In this document: in pieces, positions 9,477-18,222 of the stretch
Numbering within the stretch: position 1 is the first letter of the stretch
Layout of the letters: the number at the start of each line of letters is the position of its first letter
Origin: Syntrophaceae bacterium UBA7520
Lineage (GTDB): Bacteria; Desulfobacterota; Syntrophia; Syntrophales; Smithellaceae
Direction of reading: 5' to 3'
Assembly: GCA_002478265.1 (NCBI GenBank)
Contig: DLNC01000026.1
Span: 56,116-120,115 of the forward strand
Length of the DNA stretch: 64,000 nucleotides
Translations under genes and position numbers: made by a program
Notes under the pieces: model-generated
What the model saw: the letters and a program-made list of their open reading frames with translations, nothing else
What the model was told of the DNA's origin: nothing
Database searches by the model: none

Positions 9477-10337
9477 ATGAAAACACCGTCAGGCCAGCCA
9501 TATCTGCGCAAACCACCCTGGCTCAAAGTGCCTCCACCCTACGCGCGGCACAGCCATCACATACGCGCAACGCTGGCCGGGCTTAATCTGCATACCGTTT
9601 GTCAGGAAGCACACTGCCCCAACATCGCCGAGTGTTTTGCTGACGGCACGGCAACTTTTCTGATCATGGGCAATACCTGCACACGCAATTGTCTGTATTG
9701 CCATGTCATGCACGGCAAGCCACAACCACTTGACCGACAGGAATGCGAGCGCCTGGCAAAAGCCGTGCGGGACATGAACCTAAATTACGTGGTTATCACA
9801 TCTGTCACGCGCGATGACCTGCCGGACGGCGGAGCGTACTTTTTTGCCGAATGCATCGACCGACTGCGCCGGGAAAATCCGGAAATTAAAACAGAAGTAT
9901 TAATTCCCGATTTCCGGGGAAATCAAGCGGCGCTCGATAAAACAATCAAAGCTGCGCCTGACGTGATTAATCACAACATAGAAGTGGTCAGATCCCTGTT
10001 CGGGCGTCTCCGGCCTCAGGGAAATTACACGTTGTCGCTGAACATTTTACGCCATGTATCCCGGAGAGCTGTCATTGCCAAAAGCGGCTTCATGGTGGGC
10101 TTCGGCGAGACTAATGATGATATTCTAAGTCTCATGGATGATCTGGCTTCCACGGGCTGCGCGCGCCTGACCATCGGGCAGTATCAGCAACCGACACTCA
10201 AGCACTGGCCGGTGGCCAAATACTATCACCCGGAAGAATTTGCGAAACTAAAAGAAATCGCTTATCAAAAAGGATTCCAACATGTAGAATCAGGGCCGTT
10301 GGTGCGCAGCTCCTATCACGCGGCCCGTGAGGTGTAA
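9477..10337 (+). CDS. lipA: Lipoyl synthase
   Basis: Radical SAM enzyme that inserts two sulfurs into protein-bound octanoyl groups, here presumably on GcvH. Both iron-sulfur clusters are visible: the auxiliary cluster motif CQEAHCPNIAEC, the radical SAM triad CTRNCLYC, and the C-terminal GPLVRSSYHA. I chose the ATG at 9477 (MKTPSGQPYLRKPPWLKV, 286 residues) because it starts one base after gcvPB stops; an upstream in-frame ATG would overlap gcvPB by 50 bp. Location inside the gcv operon suggests dedicated cofactor supply. lipB or lplA is not in the window. Confidence 0.95.
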   Translation: MKTPSGQPYLRKPPWLKVPPPYARHSHHIRATLAGLNLHTVCQEAHCPNIAECFADGTATFLIMGNTCTRNCLYCHVMHGKPQPLDRQECERLAKAVRDMNLNYVVITSVTRDDLPDGGAYFFAECIDRLRRENPEIKTEVLIPDFRGNQAALDKTIKAAPDVINHNIEVVRSLFGRLRPQGNYTLSLNILRHVSRRAVIAKSGFMVGFGETNDDILSLMDDLASTGCARLTIGQYQQPTLKHWPVAKYYHPEEFAKLKEIAYQKGFQHVESGPLVRSSYHAAREV

Positions 10338-10339
10338 GC

Positions 10340-11686
10340 ATGCCCGAAGAATACGATTTGATTGTTATCGGCGGAGGCCCCGGCGGCGTGGCCGCGGCGC
10401 GAAAAGCGGCGGCGCATGGCAAACGCGCGCTGGTTATCGAAAACGCGGGCTGGGGAGGCACGTGCGCCAATCACGGCTGCATCCCGACCAAGGCGCTTCT
10501 GACATGCAGCAAACATTTTGCCGACCTGAAAAAACTCAAACGCCTGGGCATCAATGTCGCCGATCCGGCGGTTGACTTTTCCGCGATAAAAAAGCACCAG
10601 CAGCAGGCCGTAAAAATAGCGGCGCTGGGCGCCCACAAAACACTTGCCGATGGGCAGGTGGAAACAAAATTCGGCACCGGAGAAATCGCCTCGCCGCGCG
10701 AAGTACAATACAAAGACGCGGAAGGAAACATAAAAAAATTCTCCGCGGCAAACATCATTATCGCCTGGGGAGCAAAGCCGCAGTTATTGCCCCAGATACG
10801 GCCATCAGAAAGAATTCTGACATCGGATGATCTGCTTAAGCTGGAAAAGCTGCCCGAAAGCATCGTTATCATCGGGGCAAGCGTGATCGGCGTGGAGTTC
10901 GCGACATGCTACGCCGAATTGGGCGTAAAAGTAACCCTCGTCGAACTACTGGATAGAATTTTGCCCTACGAAGATCAGGATGCGGCGGGGCTGCTCAGGC
11001 AGGAGTTGACGCGCCTGGGCGTCAGTATTCATACTGCGGCAAAACTCGAAAACATCACCGACACCGGAGATAGTGTGGTTGCCAGGGTGCAGGCGGGCAG
11101 CGAGCAACTCGAGAAAATCGCTAATTACGCGCTTCTTTGCACCGGCAGAAAGCCTCTGCTTCATGAAGAAGAATTGGATAAACTGAAAATCGAATACACC
11201 AAAGCGGGAATAAAAGTTGACAAAAATATGATGACAAATGTGGCGGGCGTTTACGCCGTGGGAGACGTTACCGGAGGGCTGATGCTGGCGCACCGCGCGG
11301 CGCTTATGGGCGAAATTGCCGCGGGGCATATCAGCGGCGACGACACAATCAGCTACAATGAAAATTTTATCCCGGCCGTTGTTTACAGCCACCCGCAAAT
11401 CGCCCGTGTCGGCGATATCCGGGAAAGCGCGGAAGTCCAGGTGCGCAAATCCGAATACTCCGCCAATATCATTGCCCGCATGGAGCTCGTGACCAACGGA
11501 TTTGTCAAAGCGTTTTTCCGGGAGGGCAAAATAATCGGCGCGACGATTGTCGGCGAAGAAGCCGCCGAACTAATCGCGCCGCTGACGTTGGCCGTCTGCG
11601 AGGAAATGTCCGAAAAACAACTGCGCGCATGGATTATCGCGCACCCGACGTTAAGCGAAATATTTACCGGGTTGTTCAGCGGCTGA
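10340..11686 (+). CDS. lpd: Dihydrolipoyl dehydrogenase (E3 / L protein)
   Basis: Flavoprotein disulfide reductase (448 residues) that reoxidises dihydrolipoyl-GcvH with NAD+. Order: FAD Rossmann motif IVIGGGPGGVAAA; redox-active disulfide GGTCANHGCIPTKALL; NAD-binding SIVIIGASVIGVEFA; FAD motif VYAVGDVTGG; and the C-terminal dimerisation domain with the catalytic His-Glu pair AHPTLSE. It starts 2 bp after lipA and is the last gene of the operon. Its 3' end overlaps by 11 bp the end of a convergent gene. Confidence 0.95.
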   Translation: MPEEYDLIVIGGGPGGVAAARKAAAHGKRALVIENAGWGGTCANHGCIPTKALLTCSKHFADLKKLKRLGINVADPAVDFSAIKKHQQQAVKIAALGAHKTLADGQVETKFGTGEIASPREVQYKDAEGNIKKFSAANIIIAWGAKPQLLPQIRPSERILTSDDLLKLEKLPESIVIIGASVIGVEFATCYAELGVKVTLVELLDRILPYEDQDAAGLLRQELTRLGVSIHTAAKLENITDTGDSVVARVQAGSEQLEKIANYALLCTGRKPLLHEEELDKLKIEYTKAGIKVDKNMMTNVAGVYAVGDVTGGLMLAHRAALMGEIAAGHISGDDTISYNENFIPAVVYSHPQIARVGDIRESAEVQVRKSEYSANIIARMELVTNGFVKAFFREGKIIGATIVGEEAAELIAPLTLAVCEEMSEKQLRAWIIAHPTLSEIFTGLFSG

Positions 11687-12083
11687 TTTTATCGCGTTTT
11701 TTATCGACCAAAGCAAGTTCTTTGATCAGCTGCCTGGTGCGCCAGAGCCTTTCCTTTTCGGAAATATTTTCGTCTTCCATCTCTGCGCATTTTCTGCTTG
11801 CCTCGGCGCATTTTTCTATCCATTCCTGCGAATGCAGATCCAGCTTGCGCCTCTCGCGCGCTTTAGTACTTTCCAAAACAGGATCCGCATCCGGTTTTTG
11901 CGGGCGCGGTTTTTTGCGCCTTTCGGGACGCGTCATTTCCGCAAGTAATTGCTTTATCCGCCACCACTTTTCCGCCGCGGGTATATCGTTGTCATCAATC
12001 TCGGAAACTTTGCGCAAAGCGTCTCGGCATTTATCTTCCCATTGTCGGGAAAAAAAATCTATCAAATCGCTTTTTTGCGGCAT
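11676..12083 (-). CDS. Hypothetical protein with an internal duplication
   Basis: 135 residues, very basic and acidic, without signal peptide or membrane segment. Two halves align with each other: QWEDKCRDALRKVSEIDDND followed by an EKWWRIKQLLAEM block, and EWIEKCAEASRKCAEMEDEN followed by ERLWRTRQLIKEL. Each half looks like two helices with conserved W, C, R and acidic positions. The linker is rich in Pro, Arg and Lys. Convergent with lpd (11 bp overlap), 92 bp downstream of RNase D. I do not recognise the family; it may be limited to related deltaproteobacteria. Confidence 0.6.
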   Translation of the reverse strand: MPQKSDLIDFFSRQWEDKCRDALRKVSEIDDNDIPAAEKWWRIKQLLAEMTRPERRKKPRPQKPDADPVLESTKARERRKLDLHSQEWIEKCAEASRKCAEMEDENISEKERLWRTRQLIKELALVDKKRDKISR

Positions 12084-12175
12084 GGCAATCCCCCTGCAGG
12101 ACTTTTATATAATGCCTATATGCGCGACATGTTCTTTTAAATAATTATAAAATGGACTAAATTATGACGCAACTA

Positions 12176-13030
12176 TTATATTGCGGCGTGCGCGGAAATA
12201 ATTTTTGCCAATTCGCTGCCGTAAGATTGCTTCTTTTCCGGCGGCAGAATCTCGTTCAGGCTGTTGATGCCCCGCGCCAGTTCCAGCAGCACATTGTCCG
12301 GCAAAAACATGAAGATGGCGCGGTTTTCTTCTTTGGCCCGCCGCCAACGCCAGGCGTAAAGTTTTTTCAGCAGCGCTTTTTGCTGCGCATTCAAATCCCG
12401 GTAACCTTTTATTTTTGTGTGCCCCAGGCGATCCATGCTTTTTTCCTGCCAGTCGGCAGCGGCAATTCTGGCAAATGCCATCGCGGCTGCTTCTTCCAAA
12501 TTCTTTTCTTTTAGCTGCGCGAGCTGTCGCTCATACAATCCGGCAAGATAAGCCACATCCTGCGCGGCATACGAAAGCTGGTCTTCCAAAAGCGGACGGT
12601 TATCCCAGCGTGAGCGTTGCATTTTTTTGTTCTTTGCCAGATTAACGCCCACAAACTCGGCAATCATCTTCTCCAGCGAAAGCTGTTTGAAGCCCAGCAT
12701 CAGCGCCGCCCGGTGCGTGTCAAAAATATTCTCAAAATCAAAGGAGTAATCACGCCTGAGCAGGCGGATGTCATTATCCGCGGCGTGCAAAACTTTGATC
12801 TTCTGTCGCTGGCGGAAAACCTCGCCCAGAAAAGACAAATCAAAATCCGCCAATGGATCAAAAATATAAGTGGTGTCACCGGCGTGAATCTGAATCAGGC
12901 AAAGCTTTTCGCGGAAATAACGGAAGGAGTCATATTCCGTGTCAATCCCCAATACCAGGCTTTTTCTGATATCTTCGGCGGCACGCTTAAGTCTTGACGG
13001 ACTGTCAACCAATATCCATTTTGCTTTCAT
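12176..13030 (-). CDS. rnd: Ribonuclease D-like 3'-5' exonuclease
   Basis: 284 residues. DEDD-family exonuclease motifs are visible: Exo I in VLGIDTEYDSF, Exo II in HAADNDIRLLRRDY, and Exo III in YAAQDVAYLAGLY. A C-terminal HRDC-like helical domain follows (DLNAQQKALLKKLYAWRWRRAKEENR). It would trim tRNA or other structured RNA 3' ends. It is 10 bp after the ECF T-subunit gene on the same strand and may be read from that operon. Slightly shorter than E. coli RNase D (about 375 residues), with one HRDC domain. Confidence 0.9.
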   Translation of the reverse strand: MKAKWILVDSPSRLKRAAEDIRKSLVLGIDTEYDSFRYFREKLCLIQIHAGDTTYIFDPLADFDLSFLGEVFRQRQKIKVLHAADNDIRLLRRDYSFDFENIFDTHRAALMLGFKQLSLEKMIAEFVGVNLAKNKKMQRSRWDNRPLLEDQLSYAAQDVAYLAGLYERQLAQLKEKNLEEAAAMAFARIAAADWQEKSMDRLGHTKIKGYRDLNAQQKALLKKLYAWRWRRAKEENRAIFMFLPDNVLLELARGINSLNEILPPEKKQSYGSELAKIISAHAAI

Positions 13031-13040
13031 GGTTTATTAT

Positions 13041-13817
13041 TTATCTTAAATAATAATTTAATGCCATGAAAATAAGAAGCATAACAGCAAAGACAAAAGC
13101 GGTCCGGTAATCGGCCGGTTTCATTTTCAACACGACAAACGATGAGCGTTCGCCACGCGCGTAATTTCTTGCTTCCATCGCCAGCGCCAGCTCATCGGCG
13201 CGCCGGAAAAGCCCCAGCAAAAGAGCAATTATTAAAGATAAAAATGCCCCCACTCGCCTTTTTAGAGATGACCGGCGCCAGTCATAAGCGCGCGCTAACT
13301 GCGCTTTTTCAATTTTATCCTTCTGCCAAAGCAAAAAAGGCATCATCCGCAGCGCGAGCATGATCATTACCACGATATCATCGACGGGAACGCGCAGATG
13401 TTTAAGCGGTCGCAGAAAATACTTAAGCGCCGCGATTATTTGTGCCGGCATGGTGGTCATGGTCAGTAAAAGCGCCGCCGTAATAAGGAGCAAAAATCGC
13501 CACGTCACGACAAATCCTTCCCGCATGCCCGATGCCGAAATCCCCGGAAATGAACCATCATTCCGGCTGAATAATGCATGCGCCAGAAAGATCAAAACAA
13601 TAAAAAATAAAAGTGGCTTTATCGCCTGACCCAGCGTGCGCAGTGTTATTTTTGCAGACAAAACGGCGCAGAATAAACATCCGCCCATAAATAATATCGT
13701 GAGAGGTTTGGCCCAGATAATAAAAACACTCAAAGAAACAACGGCAGCAAGCTTTAAGCGGGCATCGAGCCTGTGAACAAATGACTCCCCGGATATGAAT
13801 GTTCCCGCACGATACAT
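13041..13817 (-). CDS. ECF transporter T subunit (EcfT/BioN/CbiQ type)
   Basis: 258-residue integral membrane protein that couples the ATPase to the substrate-binding S subunit. Several hydrophobic helices (LAAVVSLSVFIIWAKPLTILFM, ALRMMPFLLW) and the coupling helix with the A-R-x motif ALAMEARNYARGERS are visible. It lies 6 bp downstream of the ATPase gene and close to bioY, so it most likely completes a dedicated BioMNY biotin importer. CbiQ (cobalt) is the alternative, considered because of the cobalamin riboswitch upstream, but no cbiM/N is present. Confidence 0.85.
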   Translation of the reverse strand: MYRAGTFISGESFVHRLDARLKLAAVVSLSVFIIWAKPLTILFMGGCLFCAVLSAKITLRTLGQAIKPLLFFIVLIFLAHALFSRNDGSFPGISASGMREGFVVTWRFLLLITAALLLTMTTMPAQIIAALKYFLRPLKHLRVPVDDIVVMIMLALRMMPFLLWQKDKIEKAQLARAYDWRRSSLKRRVGAFLSLIIALLLGLFRRADELALAMEARNYARGERSSFVVLKMKPADYRTAFVFAVMLLIFMALNYYLR

Positions 13818-13823
13818 AAAGGC

Positions 13824-14651
13824 TCACTTTTTTTTGATTAATTGCCCGATGTAATCCGCTGCTTCGTCAGGATCAAAAATGTCCGTGCGCACCGGCAAAC
13901 CGGATTTTTTCAGCTTGAGCAACATTTGTGTAATCTGCGGCAGGCGCAGGTTTATCTGCTGCAACAGTTTTGTCTCGGCGAATACCTTGGCTGCTGTCGC
14001 GTCAAGATAAACTGCTCCTTTATTGAGTACCACAACTCTTTCGGCCAGCGCCGCCTGCTCCATTTTGTGCGTAACATGTATTATTCCCACACCGGCGCGA
14101 TGCAGGTTATCCATAGTTTCCAAAACACGCGCGGCCGCCGCCGGATCAAGAAACGCGGTCGGCTCATCCAGCGCGATATAGCGAGGATTCATCGCCAGCA
14201 CTCCGGCAATGGCTACCAGCCTCTTTTCTCCTCCGGAAAGATTTTCGATGTTGCGCGTAGCCAAATCATTGATTCCCGCTCTCTGCAAAGACTCGGCCAC
14301 CCTTTTTTTAATTTTCGCCGCCGGTAGACGCAGATTTTCCGGCCCAAAGGCGACGTCTTCCTCCACTGTCATGCCGATAATCTGATTATCGGGATTCTGG
14401 AAAACCATGCCCACGCACGACCTGATTTCCGTATGATGCTTTGCTATTTTTGTATCCAGCCCGTTTATTTCAACCGAGCCTTTATCGGGCAACAATAAGG
14501 CGTTCAAATGTCTGATCAGCGTTGTTTTGCCGCAGCCGTTGGGGCCAATCAGCGCGACGTATTCACCGTCTTTTATTTCCAGAGAAACACCGCGCAGCGC
14601 GGCAATTCCTTCCGGCTCATAACGGTAATGAACATTGTTTAAACTGATCAA
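13824..14651 (-). CDS. ECF transporter ATPase (EcfA/BioM/CbiO type)
   Basis: 275-residue ABC ATPase. Walker A GPNGCGKTT, Q-loop VFQNPDNQI, signature NLSGGEKRLVAI, Walker B YIALDEPTAFLD and H-loop HVTHKM are intact. The C-terminal extension (LPQITQMLLKLKKSGLPV) is typical of ECF ATPases. Only one ATPase gene is present, so the module would be a homodimer, as in BioMNY. 9 bp after bioY, 6 bp before the T subunit. Confidence 0.92.
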   Translation of the reverse strand: MISLNNVHYRYEPEGIAALRGVSLEIKDGEYVALIGPNGCGKTTLIRHLNALLLPDKGSVEINGLDTKIAKHHTEIRSCVGMVFQNPDNQIIGMTVEEDVAFGPENLRLPAAKIKKRVAESLQRAGINDLATRNIENLSGGEKRLVAIAGVLAMNPRYIALDEPTAFLDPAAAARVLETMDNLHRAGVGIIHVTHKMEQAALAERVVVLNKGAVYLDATAAKVFAETKLLQQINLRLPQITQMLLKLKKSGLPVRTDIFDPDEAADYIGQLIKKK

Positions 14652-14660
14652 AGATATATC

Positions 14661-15197
14661 CTAAATTATTATCCGTTTTTTTAATTGGCAACTTACCCAG
14701 GCGGCAAGCGCAATTTTCACCATGTCGCCGGGCAGGAACGGTAAAATACCGACACTCGCCGCTTTAATCAAATCCAGCCTGGCCACAAAAGAAAGCTGAA
14801 GCACGCCCAATAAATAGATGATCACCATGCCGGCCAGCATGGAAAAACCATACCACCAAATTCCCGCTTCCTTTTTTTGGCTCGCCAAAAAGCCAATAAC
14901 AAAAGCGCCCAATATAAAGCCGATTAAATAACCGCCGGTAGGGCCAAAAAGAACACCCAATCCCGATTTCCCCCCGGCGAAAACCGGCATGCCTAATACC
15001 CCCAGCATTATGTAGATAAACTGGCTAGCCGCACCCAGCGGCCCCCCTAAAACGGCTGCGGCAACATTGAGAAAAAAAGTCTGCGCCGTAATGGGCACCG
15101 GCGGTAGAGGAATGATGATGTAGGCGCCTACGGCCGTTAACGCGCCGAAAAGCGAGGCATAAATAATACCCCGAATGGGTTTTTTCTCCTGTAACAT
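14661..15197 (-). CDS. bioY: Biotin ECF transporter S component BioY
   Basis: 178 residues and about six transmembrane helices. It matches BioY with the N-terminal IIIPLPPVPITAQTFFLNVA, GGPLGAASQFIYIMLGVLGMPVFAGGKSG broken over two helices, and FGPTGGYLIGF. It binds biotin and delivers it through the EcfA/EcfT pair encoded just downstream. The Shine-Dalgarno GAGGGAGAA precedes the ATG, 17 bp after the TonB receptor gene. No biotin-synthesis gene or BirA site was recognised, so control may come from the upstream cobalamin riboswitch. Confidence 0.93.
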   Translation of the reverse strand: MLQEKKPIRGIIYASLFGALTAVGAYIIIPLPPVPITAQTFFLNVAAAVLGGPLGAASQFIYIMLGVLGMPVFAGGKSGLGVLFGPTGGYLIGFILGAFVIGFLASQKKEAGIWWYGFSMLAGMVIIYLLGVLQLSFVARLDLIKAASVGILPFLPGDMVKIALAAWVSCQLKKRIII

Positions 15198-15214
15198 AAA
15201 ATTCTCCCTCTGCC

Positions 15215-17254
15215 TTAATCATAAAAAGTGATGGACAAGCCGCCTTTGAAAATCAATCCATCCGCCGGATAATAGAGATTATCGCTCCATCCCGCCATAT
15301 CGATGCCGTAAACCGCATATTTTTCGTTAGTTATATTTTCCAGACCGGCAAAAAAGAAAGCCCGCTTGCCTTTGATTTCCGGCCGCCAATAAAGATAAAA
15401 GTCCGCTCGCGCGTAACCTTTCAGCCGCTCAGCGCTGTTGTCATAGTCATTGGCCAAATACGCTTTATCCACATAACGCAGGCGCGGATTAAGAGAAATA
15501 TTATAAGGAAGAAATATTTCTAAATTAGCGTTAGCCATCCAGCAGGGGACCATCGGCACGTCATTGCCGTCGTTTACGCCGCCGGTAAACACGGCTTTTT
15601 TATAAGTAAGATTTCCGCTGAAAGTAAAATATTTTTTATAACTGTAGGCAATGCCCAGCTCCGAGCCGATGTGCGTTGTCTTATCCAGATTGACCAGTTG
15701 CCAGGTTACAGGATCAGCCGAAATCTCGTCTTCCATATCGATCCGGTAAAGAGCGAATTGGATCTTTAAATTATTAAACGGATAATAGGTCGCGCCCAGT
15801 TCATAACTATTCCCTTTTTCTTTTTCAATGTCCAAATTGAAAGTATTGAAAAACCCGTAATAAGAAGCCTGCTCATCCAGAAACGGATAGCGATAGACGC
15901 CGGCATATTTTGCGTAAATTTTCGCTTGCCTTCCGAAAAGATAGGTCAGACTTGCCTCCCAGGCCTGAGCGTGATGTTTTTTCGCGGCATCAAAATCGAC
16001 AGAAAAAGGGCTAAGCGTGGTGTGCTTCCCTTTATATTCGGCGCTTTCCGTTCGATAGCCACCTGCCAGAATCAGGTTCGGCAGAATATTGAGTTCGTTA
16101 CGGATATAAAACCCTAAGGTATCTTTGGTAAAATCAACATAGTGTGTCTTTGTTGTTCGTTTTCTGTCCGCGTATTTGTTTAGTTTCATCGTTTCATGGT
16201 AGCAGTCCACGCCGGCGATCAGCTTATTGCTGAAAACGGCAAAGGATGATTCCCAGACATATTTCGGCGTTAATCCAAAAGTTTTAATATCATACTTGTT
16301 AAATTGATTGGGCGGCCAATAGGAAACAAAATTGCTCTCCATCAGCTTGCCGCCGTAATACAAATCTCCTTCCAGACGGCCAAATTTGCCCAGCAGAAGA
16401 TTAATTTTTCCGTGCAGATTCCGATAAAGCTCTTCCGCGTCGTCGTTTTCATGTCCGGGTTGAACCTGCCGGGGATCAGCCTTCATCTGATTTTTAGTAA
16501 GGCCGCCGGGCATATCAAACGCTGTTTTGCTGATGGAGCCGTCCAGAGACAACATCAGAAAGGAATTAACATCATAGGCAAGGTTGGCACCAATTCCTAA
16601 AAAAGAAAATTTCGCGTGGTCACGATACCCTTGCGTAAACTGATTCTGCCCGTTTAATGAATAAGAAAAATTCCCCGCCGAGCCGCTTATGCCGGCTTTT
16701 TCATCATGAAAACCGTAACTCCCCGCCGAGAAAGCGGCATCAACGCGGGTGCCTGCCGCACCCCGTTTGGTAATAATGTTTATGACGCCGCCGATTGCCG
16801 CGTCTCCATACAAAACCGAACTAGCGCCGCGGATAATTTCAACTTTTTCGATATTGTTGAGCGGAATCTGCATCAGGTTTGCAGGCGACATATCCGGCCG
16901 ATTGAGCTTTCGGCCGTCGAGTAAAATCAGCGTCTTGCCGAAAGGATTATCCCCGCCAAAACCGCGCAGATCAATCATGGTTTGCGCCGGATTGCCGCTG
17001 TAACTTCTTATCTGAATGCCTTCAGCAAATTCCATCAGTTGCACCACATTTGTCGCGCCGGATTTTTCAATTTCTTTGGCGGTAATGACCGTGACATTGG
17101 CCGGCGCTTTGAGCGCTTCCTGCGCGTCACGTGTGGCGGTAACAACAATTTCGTTGAGCTTTACAGTAGGCTCTTCGTCTTTTTTATTTTCGGCTAATGA
17201 CGGAGCAGCAAAGACAAGCGAACAAAACAGAATAGAAACAAAAATTTTTTTCAT
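15215..17254 (-). CDS. btuB: TonB-dependent outer-membrane receptor, BtuB-like
   Basis: 679 residues. A signal peptide (MKKIFVSILFCSLVFAAPSLA) precedes a TonB-box-like NEIVVTATR, the plug domain (ANVTVITAKEIEKSG, IDLRGFGG, KVEIIRGASSVLYGDAAIGG, VINIITKRG) and a beta-barrel. The cobalamin riboswitch immediately upstream makes a corrinoid the most probable ligand. It ends in SITFYD rather than a terminal aromatic residue. Downstream bioY is 17 bp away, which opens the possibility that the receptor serves another ligand as well. Confidence 0.9.
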   Translation of the reverse strand: MKKIFVSILFCSLVFAAPSLAENKKDEEPTVKLNEIVVTATRDAQEALKAPANVTVITAKEIEKSGATNVVQLMEFAEGIQIRSYSGNPAQTMIDLRGFGGDNPFGKTLILLDGRKLNRPDMSPANLMQIPLNNIEKVEIIRGASSVLYGDAAIGGVINIITKRGAAGTRVDAAFSAGSYGFHDEKAGISGSAGNFSYSLNGQNQFTQGYRDHAKFSFLGIGANLAYDVNSFLMLSLDGSISKTAFDMPGGLTKNQMKADPRQVQPGHENDDAEELYRNLHGKINLLLGKFGRLEGDLYYGGKLMESNFVSYWPPNQFNKYDIKTFGLTPKYVWESSFAVFSNKLIAGVDCYHETMKLNKYADRKRTTKTHYVDFTKDTLGFYIRNELNILPNLILAGGYRTESAEYKGKHTTLSPFSVDFDAAKKHHAQAWEASLTYLFGRQAKIYAKYAGVYRYPFLDEQASYYGFFNTFNLDIEKEKGNSYELGATYYPFNNLKIQFALYRIDMEDEISADPVTWQLVNLDKTTHIGSELGIAYSYKKYFTFSGNLTYKKAVFTGGVNDGNDVPMVPCWMANANLEIFLPYNISLNPRLRYVDKAYLANDYDNSAERLKGYARADFYLYWRPEIKGKRAFFFAGLENITNEKYAVYGIDMAGWSDNLYYPADGLIFKGGLSITFYD

Positions 17255-17287
17255 GATCCTTCTCCTTTCCCCCTCGGGATTAAAGTA

Positions 17288-17450
17288 AGTGAGAGCGCCC
17301 GTAAAGTCTCCTGGCTTGCGGCTTCCTAATTTCCACTCCTTCCCAACGCCGAAGCATCAGTGGATAACTGTGGATTTCGTTCCGCTTACAGTTGCGGGGC
17401 AGCGCCGGAATTTAACCGGCTTCCTTGTCTGGACACCCTAATTCAGGTTA
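17288..17450 (-). promoter_or_regulatory. Cobalamin riboswitch
   Basis: Read on the minus strand, the region contains the B12-box AAGCCAGGAGAC near its 3' end, the conserved CCGGTTAAATTCCGG stem and GCCCCGCAACTGTAAGCGG core, GATGCTTCGGCGTTGGGAAGG broken into its usual helices, and a 5' GGTG element. The order and spacing match the cobalamin aptamer. Its 5' edge overlaps the stop of the upstream btuD-like gene, and its 3' edge is about 35 bases before the TonB receptor ATG, so it should repress the receptor and what follows when cobalamin is plentiful. Confidence 0.95.
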
Positions 17451-18219
17451 GCAATGTGATTCTGGGCGATCTATTTTGCAAACCTACATCGACCAGAACA
17501 TCGACCTCGTAAACCTCCTTCATATTTCGCGCGGAAATAACTTCCGCGGGATTTCCTATAGCATAAATTTTTCCGCTGTAAAGTAAAATTATTTTGTCGG
17601 CGTGCTGCGCGGCCAGATTGATATCGTGCGTTACAAAAACAATTGTCAGCTGCTTTTCCGCTTTCAGCTTTTTGAGCAGTCTTAAAAAACGAAGCTGATG
17701 CTTCAGATCCAAGAAGGCGGTGCTTTCATCCAAAAGAAGCACTTCCGGCTCCTGCGCCAGGGCCCGGGCAATCAGGACGCGTTGGCGCTCTCCCGCGGAA
17801 AGCTCATTGAAACGTCGGCGGGCAAAAGAAAGCGTGTCTGTTCTTTCCATCGCCTCATGAACAATGCTGTAATCATTTTTATTTTCAAAACGATAATTTC
17901 CCAGATGAGGAAATCTGCCCATCAGCACTATTTCTTCCGCATAATAGGGAAAGATTAGAGATGTTTCCTGCGGGACGATGGAGACTTTTTTGGCAATTTC
18001 TCTGCGTGTGTATCGGGCGGTATTTTTCCCCGCGACGCCCACCTCCCCCTTTTCCGGTAGTAGTGTGCCGTTGATCAATTTCAGAAGCGTTGTTTTCCCT
18101 GAACCGTTTGGGCCGATAATCGCCGTGATCTCTGATCTGCCCACGGAAAAAGAAACACCTCTTATCACGGTGTTTTCACCATAACTGAAATTTACATCCT
18201 GCGCGCTGACGATCTGCAT
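17443..18219 (-). CDS. btuD: Corrinoid/iron-chelate ABC transporter ATPase (BtuD/FecE type)
   Basis: 258 residues with Walker A GPNGSGKTT, signature LSAGERQRVLIARAL, Walker B VLLLDESTAFLDL and H-loop VTHDINLAAQHADK. Closest to the FecE/BtuD/FhuC class that pairs with FecCD-type permeases. It follows the permease by 3 bp. The cobalamin riboswitch and BtuB-like receptor directly downstream favour cobamide uptake. No periplasmic binding protein (BtuF) is adjacent, so it may be elsewhere. Confidence 0.88.
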   Translation of the reverse strand: MQIVSAQDVNFSYGENTVIRGVSFSVGRSEITAIIGPNGSGKTTLLKLINGTLLPEKGEVGVAGKNTARYTRREIAKKVSIVPQETSLIFPYYAEEIVLMGRFPHLGNYRFENKNDYSIVHEAMERTDTLSFARRRFNELSAGERQRVLIARALAQEPEVLLLDESTAFLDLKHQLRFLRLLKKLKAEKQLTIVFVTHDINLAAQHADKIILLYSGKIYAIGNPAEVISARNMKEVYEVDVLVDVGLQNRSPRITLLT

Positions 18220-18222
18220 TTC

